Part shown: positions 1 to 7,016 of the stretch, piece by piece | Position numbering within the stretch: position 1 is the first letter of the stretch | How the letters are laid out: each line of letters starts with the position of its first letter | Position numbers and translations under genes: made by a program | The notes under the pieces: model-generated | The model's database searches: none | What the model saw: only the letters and a program-made list of their open reading frames with translations | Told to the model about the DNA's origin: nothing | Source of the DNA: Bacteroidota bacterium | GTDB taxonomy: Bacteria > Bacteroidota > Ignavibacteria > UBA10030 > UBA8401 | Assembly (NCBI GenBank): GCA_003456055.1 | Contig: DMPG01000082.1 | Coordinates: 2,604-23,295 of the forward strand | DNA length: 20,692 bases | Direction: 5' to 3'

Positions 1-585
1 GGCTTTTCAAACGTGTCAAAGAAGCGCTGGCAGTGTTTTATGGCTTCAGCAGCAGTCTCGGACTCGACACGCTGAAAATACTTGAGTTTACGTGGCTTTG
101 TGAGAGAGAAACCGATAAAGTTAATGGGCTCTGTGCGGTTGTCAATGAACTTCTTGCCGATAAAATCTAATTCGACAATGCTGCCGCCAAGATTTTCGAT
201 CAAAGTCTTTGGGTAGTGAAGATACTGCGAAGCACCTTTCACTCGAACTTTCGGCTTCGTCGATAATCCGTGTTTTGCAAGTGTTCGTCCGATGAACCGA
301 AGCGTGATTGACTTTGCACCCGGATACAACTTCTGATACTTTTGAAGTATTGCTGAAGCACCGGAAAAATACACCGAAGAGTTTTTATCCAAATGTCGGT
401 GAATCTTGAGTATGCGCTGTTCGTCACGCAGTGTGTATTGTCTAAGCTGGTGCTTTTTCCAGCCTCTGGCATCAGTGGATAAGTCTTGATCCGGTGATTT
501 TGTCCATGCCATAACGAAGTTCCGTGACACGTGTTCTTGGCGTGCTATTGCTCGTTTGGAGAGCTTGGATAAAAAAATAGTTCAT
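1..585 (-). CDS. IS transposase, integrase-core type, partial and probably frameshifted
   Basis: The frame is open on the minus strand from 581 to the window edge and encodes a basic protein: SKLSKRAIARQEHVSRNF near the start, a helix-turn-helix-like region, then IGRTLAKHGLSTKPKVRVKG and a segment VELDFIGKKF in which the Asp would be the first residue of an rve/DDE catalytic core. This layout suits IS481/IS3-like transposases; I cannot fix the family. The only nearby ATG (583-585) is one frame off. It reads MNYFF and would join the main frame if one T were removed from the seven-T run (minus strand) at 571-577, giving MNYFLSKLSKRA. Either a one-base insertion has broken the gene, or translation starts at a non-standard codon, or the run is a slippage site. 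The catalytic half is outside the window. Confidence 0.6.
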
Positions 586-632
586 GCACTTTTTGTCGGA
601 GTATCATTGAGTCCCGTTTACGCATAAAAACA
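1..632 (-). mobile_element. Insertion sequence, one end (partial)
   Basis: The stretch holds the 5' part of a DDE-type transposase reading out of the left edge, so the element continues beyond the window. The boundary on the right is uncertain. Read on the minus strand, a TGT at 632-630 followed by an AT-rich stretch and GGGACTC could be the terminal inverted repeat, since many IS ends begin with TG, but the partner end is outside the window and no target duplication can be checked. The element sits just downstream of the damaged CBM6-like lipoprotein gene. Confidence 0.5.
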
Positions 633-764
633 CTCATTCTGTTGTATCGTACGCTTTATATGAATCGCTATTATGTCAATGAACAATTATACTAATTTTA
701 ACTCTTAAGGGGTGGTACCTTTTTATTTGTCACTCAACCATTAACCAATTGATTTTTCCCGGTT

Positions 765-1007
765 TTAACGTTTATTGGCTCTTGAAAATTTAAAACTCAA
801 AAAATCATAATTCATATCTCCATTCACTTTGGTGTGAAGGGTTAAAACATGAATTCCTTTTGGTAAATGTACTTTCGTTAAAGTATCAATATAATTCCAA
901 TGATGCCATTGCCTCCATGCAACAGTATCTTGCGGATGGTACGTGGTAGGAATTGTGATCGTTCCGGAAACGTCTTTGCCATCAATAAAAAGAGCTATTC
1001 CACCTTT
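765..1007 (-). pseudogene. Detached C-terminal part of the CBM6-like lipoprotein
   Basis: Immediately after the TAA that ends the upstream reading frame, the same frame continues open for 80 codons to a TAA at 765-767. It reads KGGIALFIDGKDVSGTI, then a Trp-rich stretch WRQWHHWNYID, LPKGIHVLTLHTKVNG and a final MNYDFLSFKF. These are the features expected for the second half of a CBM6/CBM35-type beta-sandwich: a strand with a GKxV turn, the aromatic ligand platform, and a closing strand. It has no plausible start of its own, so it belongs to the gene at 1008-1451. The break looks like two small indels that cancel each other in frame (about 1021-1026 and the five-T run 1005-1009). Confidence 0.7.
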
Positions 1008-1451
1008 TTATTGCTGGTGTACAATCAGTCCAACGCTGTAGGTGCCAGTTTGTTTTATATCAACAGTATAGTTTATCCATTCATCGGGCTTTGTCCACCC
1101 TACATATAATTGATCCAATGCAGGAGAGATAATGTTAAAGATAGTGTTGTCAATATCTCTCCCTTTGGTATAGGAAATATCCACAGATTCATTCATTCTG
1201 AATTCATTCAGGAAAGTACCGTTGGCAGGATTAAGGCCGCCACTGCCATTATTGATACTGTCTGTGTCGTGGTAAGCAACACCTTCGCCTCCTCTATCAT
1301 AAGATTCACATTCAATTTTTCCGGGAATTTCTTGCATCAAATCATTCCATGGTACACTTGATCGATAAATATCTTTATCTGAACATGCAGATAAAAAAAT
1401 TATGGCAATTAGTATTGGAATTAATAAAAAGGTACTGAAGATTTTATTCAT
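1008..1451 (-). CDS. Carbohydrate-binding (CBM6-like) lipoprotein, truncated by an internal stop
   Basis: The N-terminus is a lipoprotein signal: a hydrophobic run and a lipobox LSAC with Cys at about residue 23. From about residue 43 the sequence follows the CBM6/CBM35 pattern: IECESYDRGGEGVAYHD, then a Gly/Asn-rich loop and EWINYTVDI..TGTYSVGL, where glycan-binding modules of this type go on to a YTSN.GG turn. Here translation stops at residue 147 in the middle of the domain, and the rest of the module continues in the same frame at 765-1007. The complete product would be about 228 residues, an outer-membrane-anchored binding protein. It lies 54 nt downstream of the GH3 gene and is probably co-transcribed with it, which suggests it holds substrate for that enzyme. 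The truncated product is unlikely to fold. A sequencing or assembly error is a real alternative to a true mutation. Confidence 0.65.
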   Translation of the reverse strand: MNKIFSTFLLIPILIAIIFLSACSDKDIYRSSVPWNDLMQEIPGKIECESYDRGGEGVAYHDTDSINNGSGGLNPANGTFLNEFRMNESVDISYTKGRDIDNTIFNIISPALDQLYVGWTKPDEWINYTVDIKQTGTYSVGLIVHQQ

Positions 1452-1505
1452 TTTATTTTCATTTTGGGCAAAATATTTTTTGTCCGAAAAAGGAATTGAT
1501 TGATA

Positions 1506-3767
1506 TCAATTCTTATAAAAAATTCGCTTTTTCTCTTTTCCAATAATAATGTCAAATTCACCTTCTTCGGTAACCATTTTCAGGTCTTTCCCGATAAATG
1601 CCAGATCTTCTGAAGTGATAGTAAATTCAAGCTCTTTAGTTTCTCCCGGTGCAAGCAGCGATGTTTTCTGAAACTTCCGTAATCTTTTAACAGAAGGGGT
1701 AATAGAAGCGACAAGATCAGCGCTATATATCTCTATGGTTTCTTTCCCTGCCTTTTTTCCTGTGTTTGTAACCCTCACTTTTATAATGATTGATTTCTCA
1801 CAAGTTAGTGTATCAGAAGAAAACTTCAAATCAGAATTACTAAATGTCGTATAGCTTAATCCATGCCCGAATTCATACTGGGGATTAAATTCAAAAGAAT
1901 ATTTATAAGGCTGAACTTGTTCAACAGCCTCTTCCAGAAACTTATGGTCGTAAGTGGTAAACGAACCGGAATATCTGGGATATGTAACAGGGAGTTTTCC
2001 TGATGGATTAACATCGCCAAAAATTACATCGGCAATGGCGTTCCCACCTTCTGATCCGGGCCAGTATGCCATGATAATTGAACTTAACAGAGGTTCTATT
2101 TCTCTTATTACTCGAGTCCGACCCTGGGTTAACACTGCAATTATTGGCTTTTTGGTTTTGCTTAATGCCTTTACCAGTCGTTGTTGTATTTCAGGTAAAG
2201 CTAAGTCTTCAATATTACCCGGAGTTTCTGCATACGCGTCCTCACCAAGACAAACAACAATATAATCTGCGCCTTTAGCCATTTCAACAGATTTTGCAAT
2301 TCCCAAATCGTTGGATGTGAAATCTGTTCCTTTTTGATAGACGACATTTTTATTTTTTGATTTGATCGCAGTGAAAATGGTTGGCTGGTCTTTTGCAAAA
2401 AATTCTTCTTTCGTTCCCTGCCATGTATAAGTCCAGGCTCCATGAAGCGTAGTTAACGATTTTGCACCCGGTCCAGTAACTAAGATCTTTTTATTCTTCG
2501 CCAATGGGAGTATTCCGGCATCATTTTTTAGCAGGGTGATGGATTCACTTGCTGCATCGTAAGCCGCTTTTTTATATTCCGGAAGTCCGAAGTTTTTTAC
2601 TGCTTCCATTTCAACATACGGCTGATCAAAAAGCCCTACATCAAATTTCATTTTGAGAATTCTTCTCACCGAAGCATTGATCTTTTCTTCTGATATTTTT
2701 TTTTCTTTGACCAATTCCACTAGATAGGTACTGAAATCCATGTCCATTGGAACAATACAAAGGTCAATTCCTGCCTGGACAGATTGAAATACGGCCTCTT
2801 TGTATGAAGAAGCCACATGATGTCTTGTCGATAATTTCTTTACATCTTCCCAGTCAGAAATAATAACTCCTTTGAAACCAAGTTCATCCCTCAAAACGGT
2901 GGTGAGCAAATATTTACTGGCATGAACAGGTTCGCCATTGATCTCTCCTGAATTGATCATCACTGTTCTGGCTCCAGCATCCACAGCTGCTTTAAAAGAA
3001 GGAAGAAAATATTCTCGTAACATGATTTCTGGAATATACGCAGGGGCTCTGTCTTTCCCTGAATTTGGGACAGAATATCCCAAAAAGTGTTTCATACATG
3101 AAGCAACATGGCTAACGTCTTTTAGATTTTTTCCTTCATACCCTTCGATGACACTCAATCCCATTTGTTTTACTAAGTAAATATCTTCTCCAAACGTTTC
3201 TGCAATTCTTGGCCATAATGGATGCCGGCCGGCATCAAGCACTGGTGAAAAATTATATCGGATACCGGATGCCCGTACTTCTTTTGCCGTCACTTCCCCA
3301 GAAAGTTTGGCAATCTCCAGGTTTCTTGTTGCAGCAATACCGAGGTTGTGGGGAAATATTGTTGACCCAATTGTATAATTTGCGCCATGAACAGCATCGA
3401 TCGCATACAGCATCGGAATTTTTAATCGTGATTCCTCCATATTGATCTTTTGAATCTCATTGATCATTTCATGCCATTGCTTTAGAGTATAGGCATGATT
3501 GTTAACATTCTGAAATGAGCCTACATTATTTTTTATGAGCACATTTCTTAGTTTGGGATAATCCAAAACAATGGCGTCTCCTTTCTCTTCCAATATCATC
3601 CCGATCGCAATATTGGTCATCTGACCCACTTTTTCTTCAATAGTCATTTGATTAATCAAATCTTCAATCTTTTTTTCCTCTGATTGAGCGAGAAGATCTA
3701 ATTGCAAAACAAAGACGAGGACAACGGAAAGAAATGTTTTTAAATACGTTTTTTCATTTGAGTTCAT
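1506..3767 (-). CDS. Glycoside hydrolase family 3 beta-glycosidase, secreted
   Basis: The protein has 753 residues from the ATG at 3767. An earlier in-frame ATG at 3857 would add 30 residues ahead of a good signal peptide (KTFLSVVLVFVLQLDLLAQ, cleavage near residue 28), so the later start is preferred. The TIM-barrel domain shows the GH3 marks: MTIEEKVGQM, YAIDAVHGAN, FSPVLD.GRHPLWPRIAETFGED, KHFLGY, and GFKGVIISDWEDV, where Asp305 is the expected catalytic nucleophile. The second alpha/beta domain contains ADYIVVCLGEDAYAETPG and a WPGSEGGNAIADVIFG.VNPSGKLPVTYP block. A C-terminal fibronectin-III-like domain follows (VRVTNTGKKAGKETIEIY). Full GH3 length. Likely substrates are beta-linked gluco- or xylo-oligosaccharides; the sequence alone does not say which. 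The gene follows the sensory operon after a 270-nt gap that contains a sigma-54-like promoter, and it precedes the CBM6-like lipoprotein gene. Confidence 0.93.
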   Translation of the reverse strand: MNSNEKTYLKTFLSVVLVFVLQLDLLAQSEEKKIEDLINQMTIEEKVGQMTNIAIGMILEEKGDAIVLDYPKLRNVLIKNNVGSFQNVNNHAYTLKQWHEMINEIQKINMEESRLKIPMLYAIDAVHGANYTIGSTIFPHNLGIAATRNLEIAKLSGEVTAKEVRASGIRYNFSPVLDAGRHPLWPRIAETFGEDIYLVKQMGLSVIEGYEGKNLKDVSHVASCMKHFLGYSVPNSGKDRAPAYIPEIMLREYFLPSFKAAVDAGARTVMINSGEINGEPVHASKYLLTTVLRDELGFKGVIISDWEDVKKLSTRHHVASSYKEAVFQSVQAGIDLCIVPMDMDFSTYLVELVKEKKISEEKINASVRRILKMKFDVGLFDQPYVEMEAVKNFGLPEYKKAAYDAASESITLLKNDAGILPLAKNKKILVTGPGAKSLTTLHGAWTYTWQGTKEEFFAKDQPTIFTAIKSKNKNVVYQKGTDFTSNDLGIAKSVEMAKGADYIVVCLGEDAYAETPGNIEDLALPEIQQRLVKALSKTKKPIIAVLTQGRTRVIREIEPLLSSIIMAYWPGSEGGNAIADVIFGDVNPSGKLPVTYPRYSGSFTTYDHKFLEEAVEQVQPYKYSFEFNPQYEFGHGLSYTTFSNSDLKFSSDTLTCEKSIIIKVRVTNTGKKAGKETIEIYSADLVASITPSVKRLRKFQKTSLLAPGETKELEFTITSEDLAFIGKDLKMVTEEGEFDIIIGKEKKRIFYKN

Positions 3768-3850
3768 AGTGTTATATGGTTTGATTTCAAATCTGCTATG
3801 TATGGATTGCTTCTGCGGATTACAAAGGTGTCGATACTTTATAATAACAG

Positions 3851-3866
3851 AACACAAAATATGCCA
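3851..3866 (-). promoter_or_regulatory. Possible sigma-54 (-24/-12) promoter for the GH3 gene
   Basis: On the minus strand the 16 bases read TGGCATATTTTGTGTT. Against the consensus TGGCACG-N4-TTGCW this keeps TGGCA of the -24 element and TG plus the final T of the -12 element at the right spacing, but has GT in place of the GC doublet. Transcription would start roughly 70 nt before the GH3 ATG. The gene immediately upstream encodes a sigma-54 activator, which raises the prior. A short dyad CCTCA/TGAGG (3874-3878 and 3895-3899) lies just upstream, closer than most enhancer sites. Confidence 0.35.
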
Positions 3867-4037
3867 CGTTGTACCTCAAACGATTCGATAGAAATGAGGG
3901 TTTAATACGGATAGTTGAAGAAGCAATTATTAAAATGATAACAGTAGATTACCAAATTGATAATTTATTTATGGACAAGAAAAGAATCTTGTTTAAGGAA
4001 GAAAAAAGATTTGATAAGAAAATTAAGAATTACAATT

Positions 4038-5495
4038 TTACTTAATACCTAGTTCTTTGCACATTCTGTGATAATTTGGAGGCGCAAGTCCAAGTTTTTT
4101 TGATGCTTCAGCATCGGATGATGAACTGGATCGAATATATTCTATATACCGTTGACGGACTATTCGTTCTAGATCGCGCAATACAATGGGCTCCTGTAAT
4201 TCGGAGAGATTGAGGATTCCTCCTCCTGAAGAAGATTGTTGTCCAACTTGCAATCCTACTGCTTTTTGCATTAATTCTTTCGTGATGACCTTTTCATCCA
4301 AAAACAACAATCGCTGCATTACATTTTTTAATTCACGAACATTTCCTTTCCATGGTGCATACTGCAAAACAGACATCGCCTCAGGAGTAATCACCGGCTT
4401 CACACGACCCATATCTACGCTGAATTGCCCGAGAAAATATTCCGACAACATTGGAACATCGTCAGGACGGTCACGAAGAGGTGAAACAAAAACCGGAATA
4501 ACATTTAATCGATAATATAGGTCTTCTCGGAATCGTTTTTCTTCAACTTCCTTTTCTAGATTTTTATTTGACGCAGAAATCAATCGAACATCAACCTTTA
4601 TCGGTTCTCGTCTACCGATCTTTTCCAATTCCCCTTCTTGAATAACGCGCAATAATTTCACCTGTGCATTCAACGGAAGTTCACCGATCTCATCAAGAAA
4701 AATGGTTCCATGATTTGCCAACTCGAATAATCCGAGTTTGGCACTCGTTGCTCCGGTAAACGAACCTTTTTCATATCCGAACAATTCGCTTTCAATAAGT
4801 TCGTTCGGAATACTCCCACAATTGATCGGTACAAAATTTTCCAGTCGTCTCTTACTTCTGTTATGGATGTTCACTGCTACCAGTTCTTTTCCCGTACCTG
4901 AATATCCGGAAATAAGAACGCTTGCATCACTTTCTGCACATTTTTCAATTTGATGCCGTAGCGTAATGATTGACGGAGAGTTCCCGATGATCGGTTTTTG
5001 TGAGAGTGTTTCTTCGATCGATCGAAGGATTTTTGAGTTTGCCTTCGATTGTTCATTTTCCAAAACACGTTTTTGATACGCATTGATAATTGAAAGAAAA
5101 AAATCCGTCGGTTGATAGATGTATTCTTCGATATCGCCGGGATATTTTGTGCAATACCAAAAAGCACCGGCCATCATTAAACTGTTTGCAAAATTATAAT
5201 CCGCAAGATTCATTGTCATTTTTGTGATGACGATGATCTGAAATGTTGGATCAATCTTTTTAATTTCGCGGATCAGCTGTTCACCCATCAATCCGCCGGC
5301 GATCTGAAAGTCCATGATGATGATGTCAAATGCATCTTTCTCTGCTGCCAACGCATCCAGAGCAAGTCTGCCATTAGAGATCACGTTGCGAATATTGATC
5401 GTTTTCGAAAATGGTTTTATAGTATTACGTACTCTGCGTACGTCATATTCTTCATCTTCGATCAATAATATGTTGATCACTTTTTCTGGGAACAT
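4038..5495 (-). CDS. Sigma-54-dependent response regulator (NtrC family)
   Basis: The protein has 485 residues from the ATG at 5495, two bases after the kinase stop codon. A start at 5537 would overlap the kinase and put 14 extra residues before the receiver domain. Receiver domain, residues about 7-125: acidic pair in LIEDEE, phospho-acceptor Asp62 in IIIMDFQ, Thr91 and Lys117. AAA+ domain, about 168-400: Walker A GYSGTGKE (197-204, Tyr replacing the usual Glu), the sigma-54 contact loop GSFTGA (244-249, a variant of GAFTGA), Walker B TIFLDE (264-269), and the arginine-containing FREDLYYRLNVIPV. A Fis-type helix-turn-helix closes the protein (EASKKLGLAPPNYHRMCKELGI). It should bind an upstream site and activate a sigma-54 promoter when phosphorylated by the adjacent kinase. 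The downstream GH3 gene is the natural target candidate. Confidence 0.93.
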   Translation of the reverse strand: MFPEKVINILLIEDEEYDVRRVRNTIKPFSKTINIRNVISNGRLALDALAAEKDAFDIIIMDFQIAGGLMGEQLIREIKKIDPTFQIIVITKMTMNLADYNFANSLMMAGAFWYCTKYPGDIEEYIYQPTDFFLSIINAYQKRVLENEQSKANSKILRSIEETLSQKPIIGNSPSIITLRHQIEKCAESDASVLISGYSGTGKELVAVNIHNRSKRRLENFVPINCGSIPNELIESELFGYEKGSFTGATSAKLGLFELANHGTIFLDEIGELPLNAQVKLLRVIQEGELEKIGRREPIKVDVRLISASNKNLEKEVEEKRFREDLYYRLNVIPVFVSPLRDRPDDVPMLSEYFLGQFSVDMGRVKPVITPEAMSVLQYAPWKGNVRELKNVMQRLLFLDEKVITKELMQKAVGLQVGQQSSSGGGILNLSELQEPIVLRDLERIVRQRYIEYIRSSSSSDAEASKKLGLAPPNYHRMCKELGIK

Positions 5496-5497
5496 AC

Positions 5498-6997
5498 TTA
5501 TACCATCATTGTTGGAATGCTGAACGTAAACATACAACCTCCGCCGGGAAGGTTTTCAACATCAAGATCCCATCCCAATCGCTGCCGTGTGATTTCATAT
5601 GCAATATAGCAACCATATCCCGAATGGCGTTCGTTTCCTGCCCGTTTTGTCGATGTATGTTCTAAAAATATTCGTTTCATTCCGTCATTGTTCTTTTCCA
5701 ATAGCCAAGGTTCGATACCGGAACCGTTGTCTATGATTCGAACAAAACATTCCTCGGTTTGCACATCAAATTCTGTTTTGATCGTTACAATTACTGCATT
5801 ATTTCCAGCATGATCGATACAGTTTTGTATGATCGGTTCAAACACTTCCCAAATAACATATTCATTAATATTCACAATCGGAAGTTTCTCATCAAAATCC
5901 ATTGTATATCGTACCATTTCGCTGGCAGATGAAATACGTTGGAACACATTCTCAACAAGGAACGAAAGAACCTGATTGAGATCGGTTTTAAATATCTGGC
6001 TGCGAATTGTTTGCACCGGAGGATCATACCATTTCATATCGTAAATGACACGGGCAATAAAATTTGCATATTTAATAATTCGTTTTTTTATCATCTCAAT
6101 ATTGTTTTCCGTCAGCACACGCATATCCTCTTTGATAAATCCCATTACTTTTTCCGCTTTGTGATGCGTGTGATAAATGCGTTTCGTAAAGAGCAATTCG
6201 TTCTGAATATTGATCTGTTCTGCTAAATGACGTTTTTGTTCTTCAAACAATAATTCTTGAGCACGGTTCCGTTCCCTCAACGTATAGGTAGAAATGAAGA
6301 ACATAGCAAGCAATCCAAAAAATATTAAAGCGGTATATGTTATTGCGGTTTCATCATACGTTGAGATCATTTCATTGGTAATGACAGTAAAATCAGGCTT
6401 GTTCTTCATATAAATTGCACCAGCAAACTCACCTCTCGGAACGAACGGAACAAAAATATGGAATATCTGTTTGTCCGCAACAATTGTTTGAATCCGTTCA
6501 CGAGCACGAAACTCTTCGCGCATCGATGTATACATTGTTATGGCTTCTGAGTGATTCCATTGAGAAGCAGGGATATTTTTCAACCCTCCGAATATATATG
6601 AATACAATGCCTGTCCGTCATCAATTGCGACGATCGCTGAATCAATCTTGACCAAAAGGCAGATCTCCTGCACGTTTTGATGTAAATATTGCTGACTTAA
6701 AATAATATTCAAATTCCCGACAATCTTATTGATCTCCGGCTGCGGTAGTGTTTGATTTTTTGTTTTTGCTTCAAGTAATAGCTCAAGCGATGTCGTTGTA
6801 AGATTTGCTAGCCGTTCGGCGGAATCCTGTTGATACCATTCCTGTGTTCTGAAAAGAATTTTTTGCAGTGATATTTTATGGACAAATGAAATCACCGTTT
6901 GAAAAATGATCAGTACAAAAAATAAAACCGTCAAATGTCGAATTTCAAATCGATATTGCCGGACACTGGACCATATGTTTCTAAAAGAATTTTTCAT
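5498..6997 (-). CDS. Sensor histidine kinase with periplasmic sensing region
   Basis: Membrane helix one lies at about residues 22-40 and helix two at about 218-237, enclosing roughly 175 residues of periplasmic sensor (probably Cache- or PAS-like, to judge from AIVAIDDG and the closing IYMKNKPDF). A coiled-coil helix follows (RERNRAQELLFEEQKRHLAEQ). The ATPase domain is clear: N-box EPIIQNCIDHA (387-397), G1 IDNGSGI (422-428), an F-box-like KRIFLEHTSTK, and G2 HSGYGCYIAYEI (458-469). The dimerisation helix is atypical: the usual HExxxP-type H-box is absent and the candidate phospho-acceptor is one of His276, His278 or His279 in IYHTHHKAEKV. The gene starts 19 nt after the solute-binding-protein gene and ends 2 nt before the response-regulator gene, so the three are probably one transcript and one pathway. 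Confidence 0.88.
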   Translation of the reverse strand: MKNSFRNIWSSVRQYRFEIRHLTVLFFVLIIFQTVISFVHKISLQKILFRTQEWYQQDSAERLANLTTTSLELLLEAKTKNQTLPQPEINKIVGNLNIILSQQYLHQNVQEICLLVKIDSAIVAIDDGQALYSYIFGGLKNIPASQWNHSEAITMYTSMREEFRARERIQTIVADKQIFHIFVPFVPRGEFAGAIYMKNKPDFTVITNEMISTYDETAITYTALIFFGLLAMFFISTYTLRERNRAQELLFEEQKRHLAEQINIQNELLFTKRIYHTHHKAEKVMGFIKEDMRVLTENNIEMIKKRIIKYANFIARVIYDMKWYDPPVQTIRSQIFKTDLNQVLSFLVENVFQRISSASEMVRYTMDFDEKLPIVNINEYVIWEVFEPIIQNCIDHAGNNAVIVTIKTEFDVQTEECFVRIIDNGSGIEPWLLEKNNDGMKRIFLEHTSTKRAGNERHSGYGCYIAYEITRQRLGWDLDVENLPGGGCMFTFSIPTMMV

Positions 6998-7016
6998 ACT
7001 GTAACTTCGGATGAAG

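Noticed and set aside
3768..3857. Longer GH3 start at 3857
   Set aside because: It adds 30 polar residues before a good signal peptide and overlaps the promoter-like sequence; the start at 3767 is more sensible.
3975..3990. CAAGA/TCTTG hairpin after the response-regulator gene
   Set aside because: The 5-bp stem is A/T-rich with no adjacent T-run on the minus strand; too weak to call a terminator.
5496..5537. Longer response-regulator start at 5537
   Set aside because: It overlaps the kinase end by 40 nt and adds residues not seen before receiver domains; the ATG at 5495 gives a standard N-terminus.
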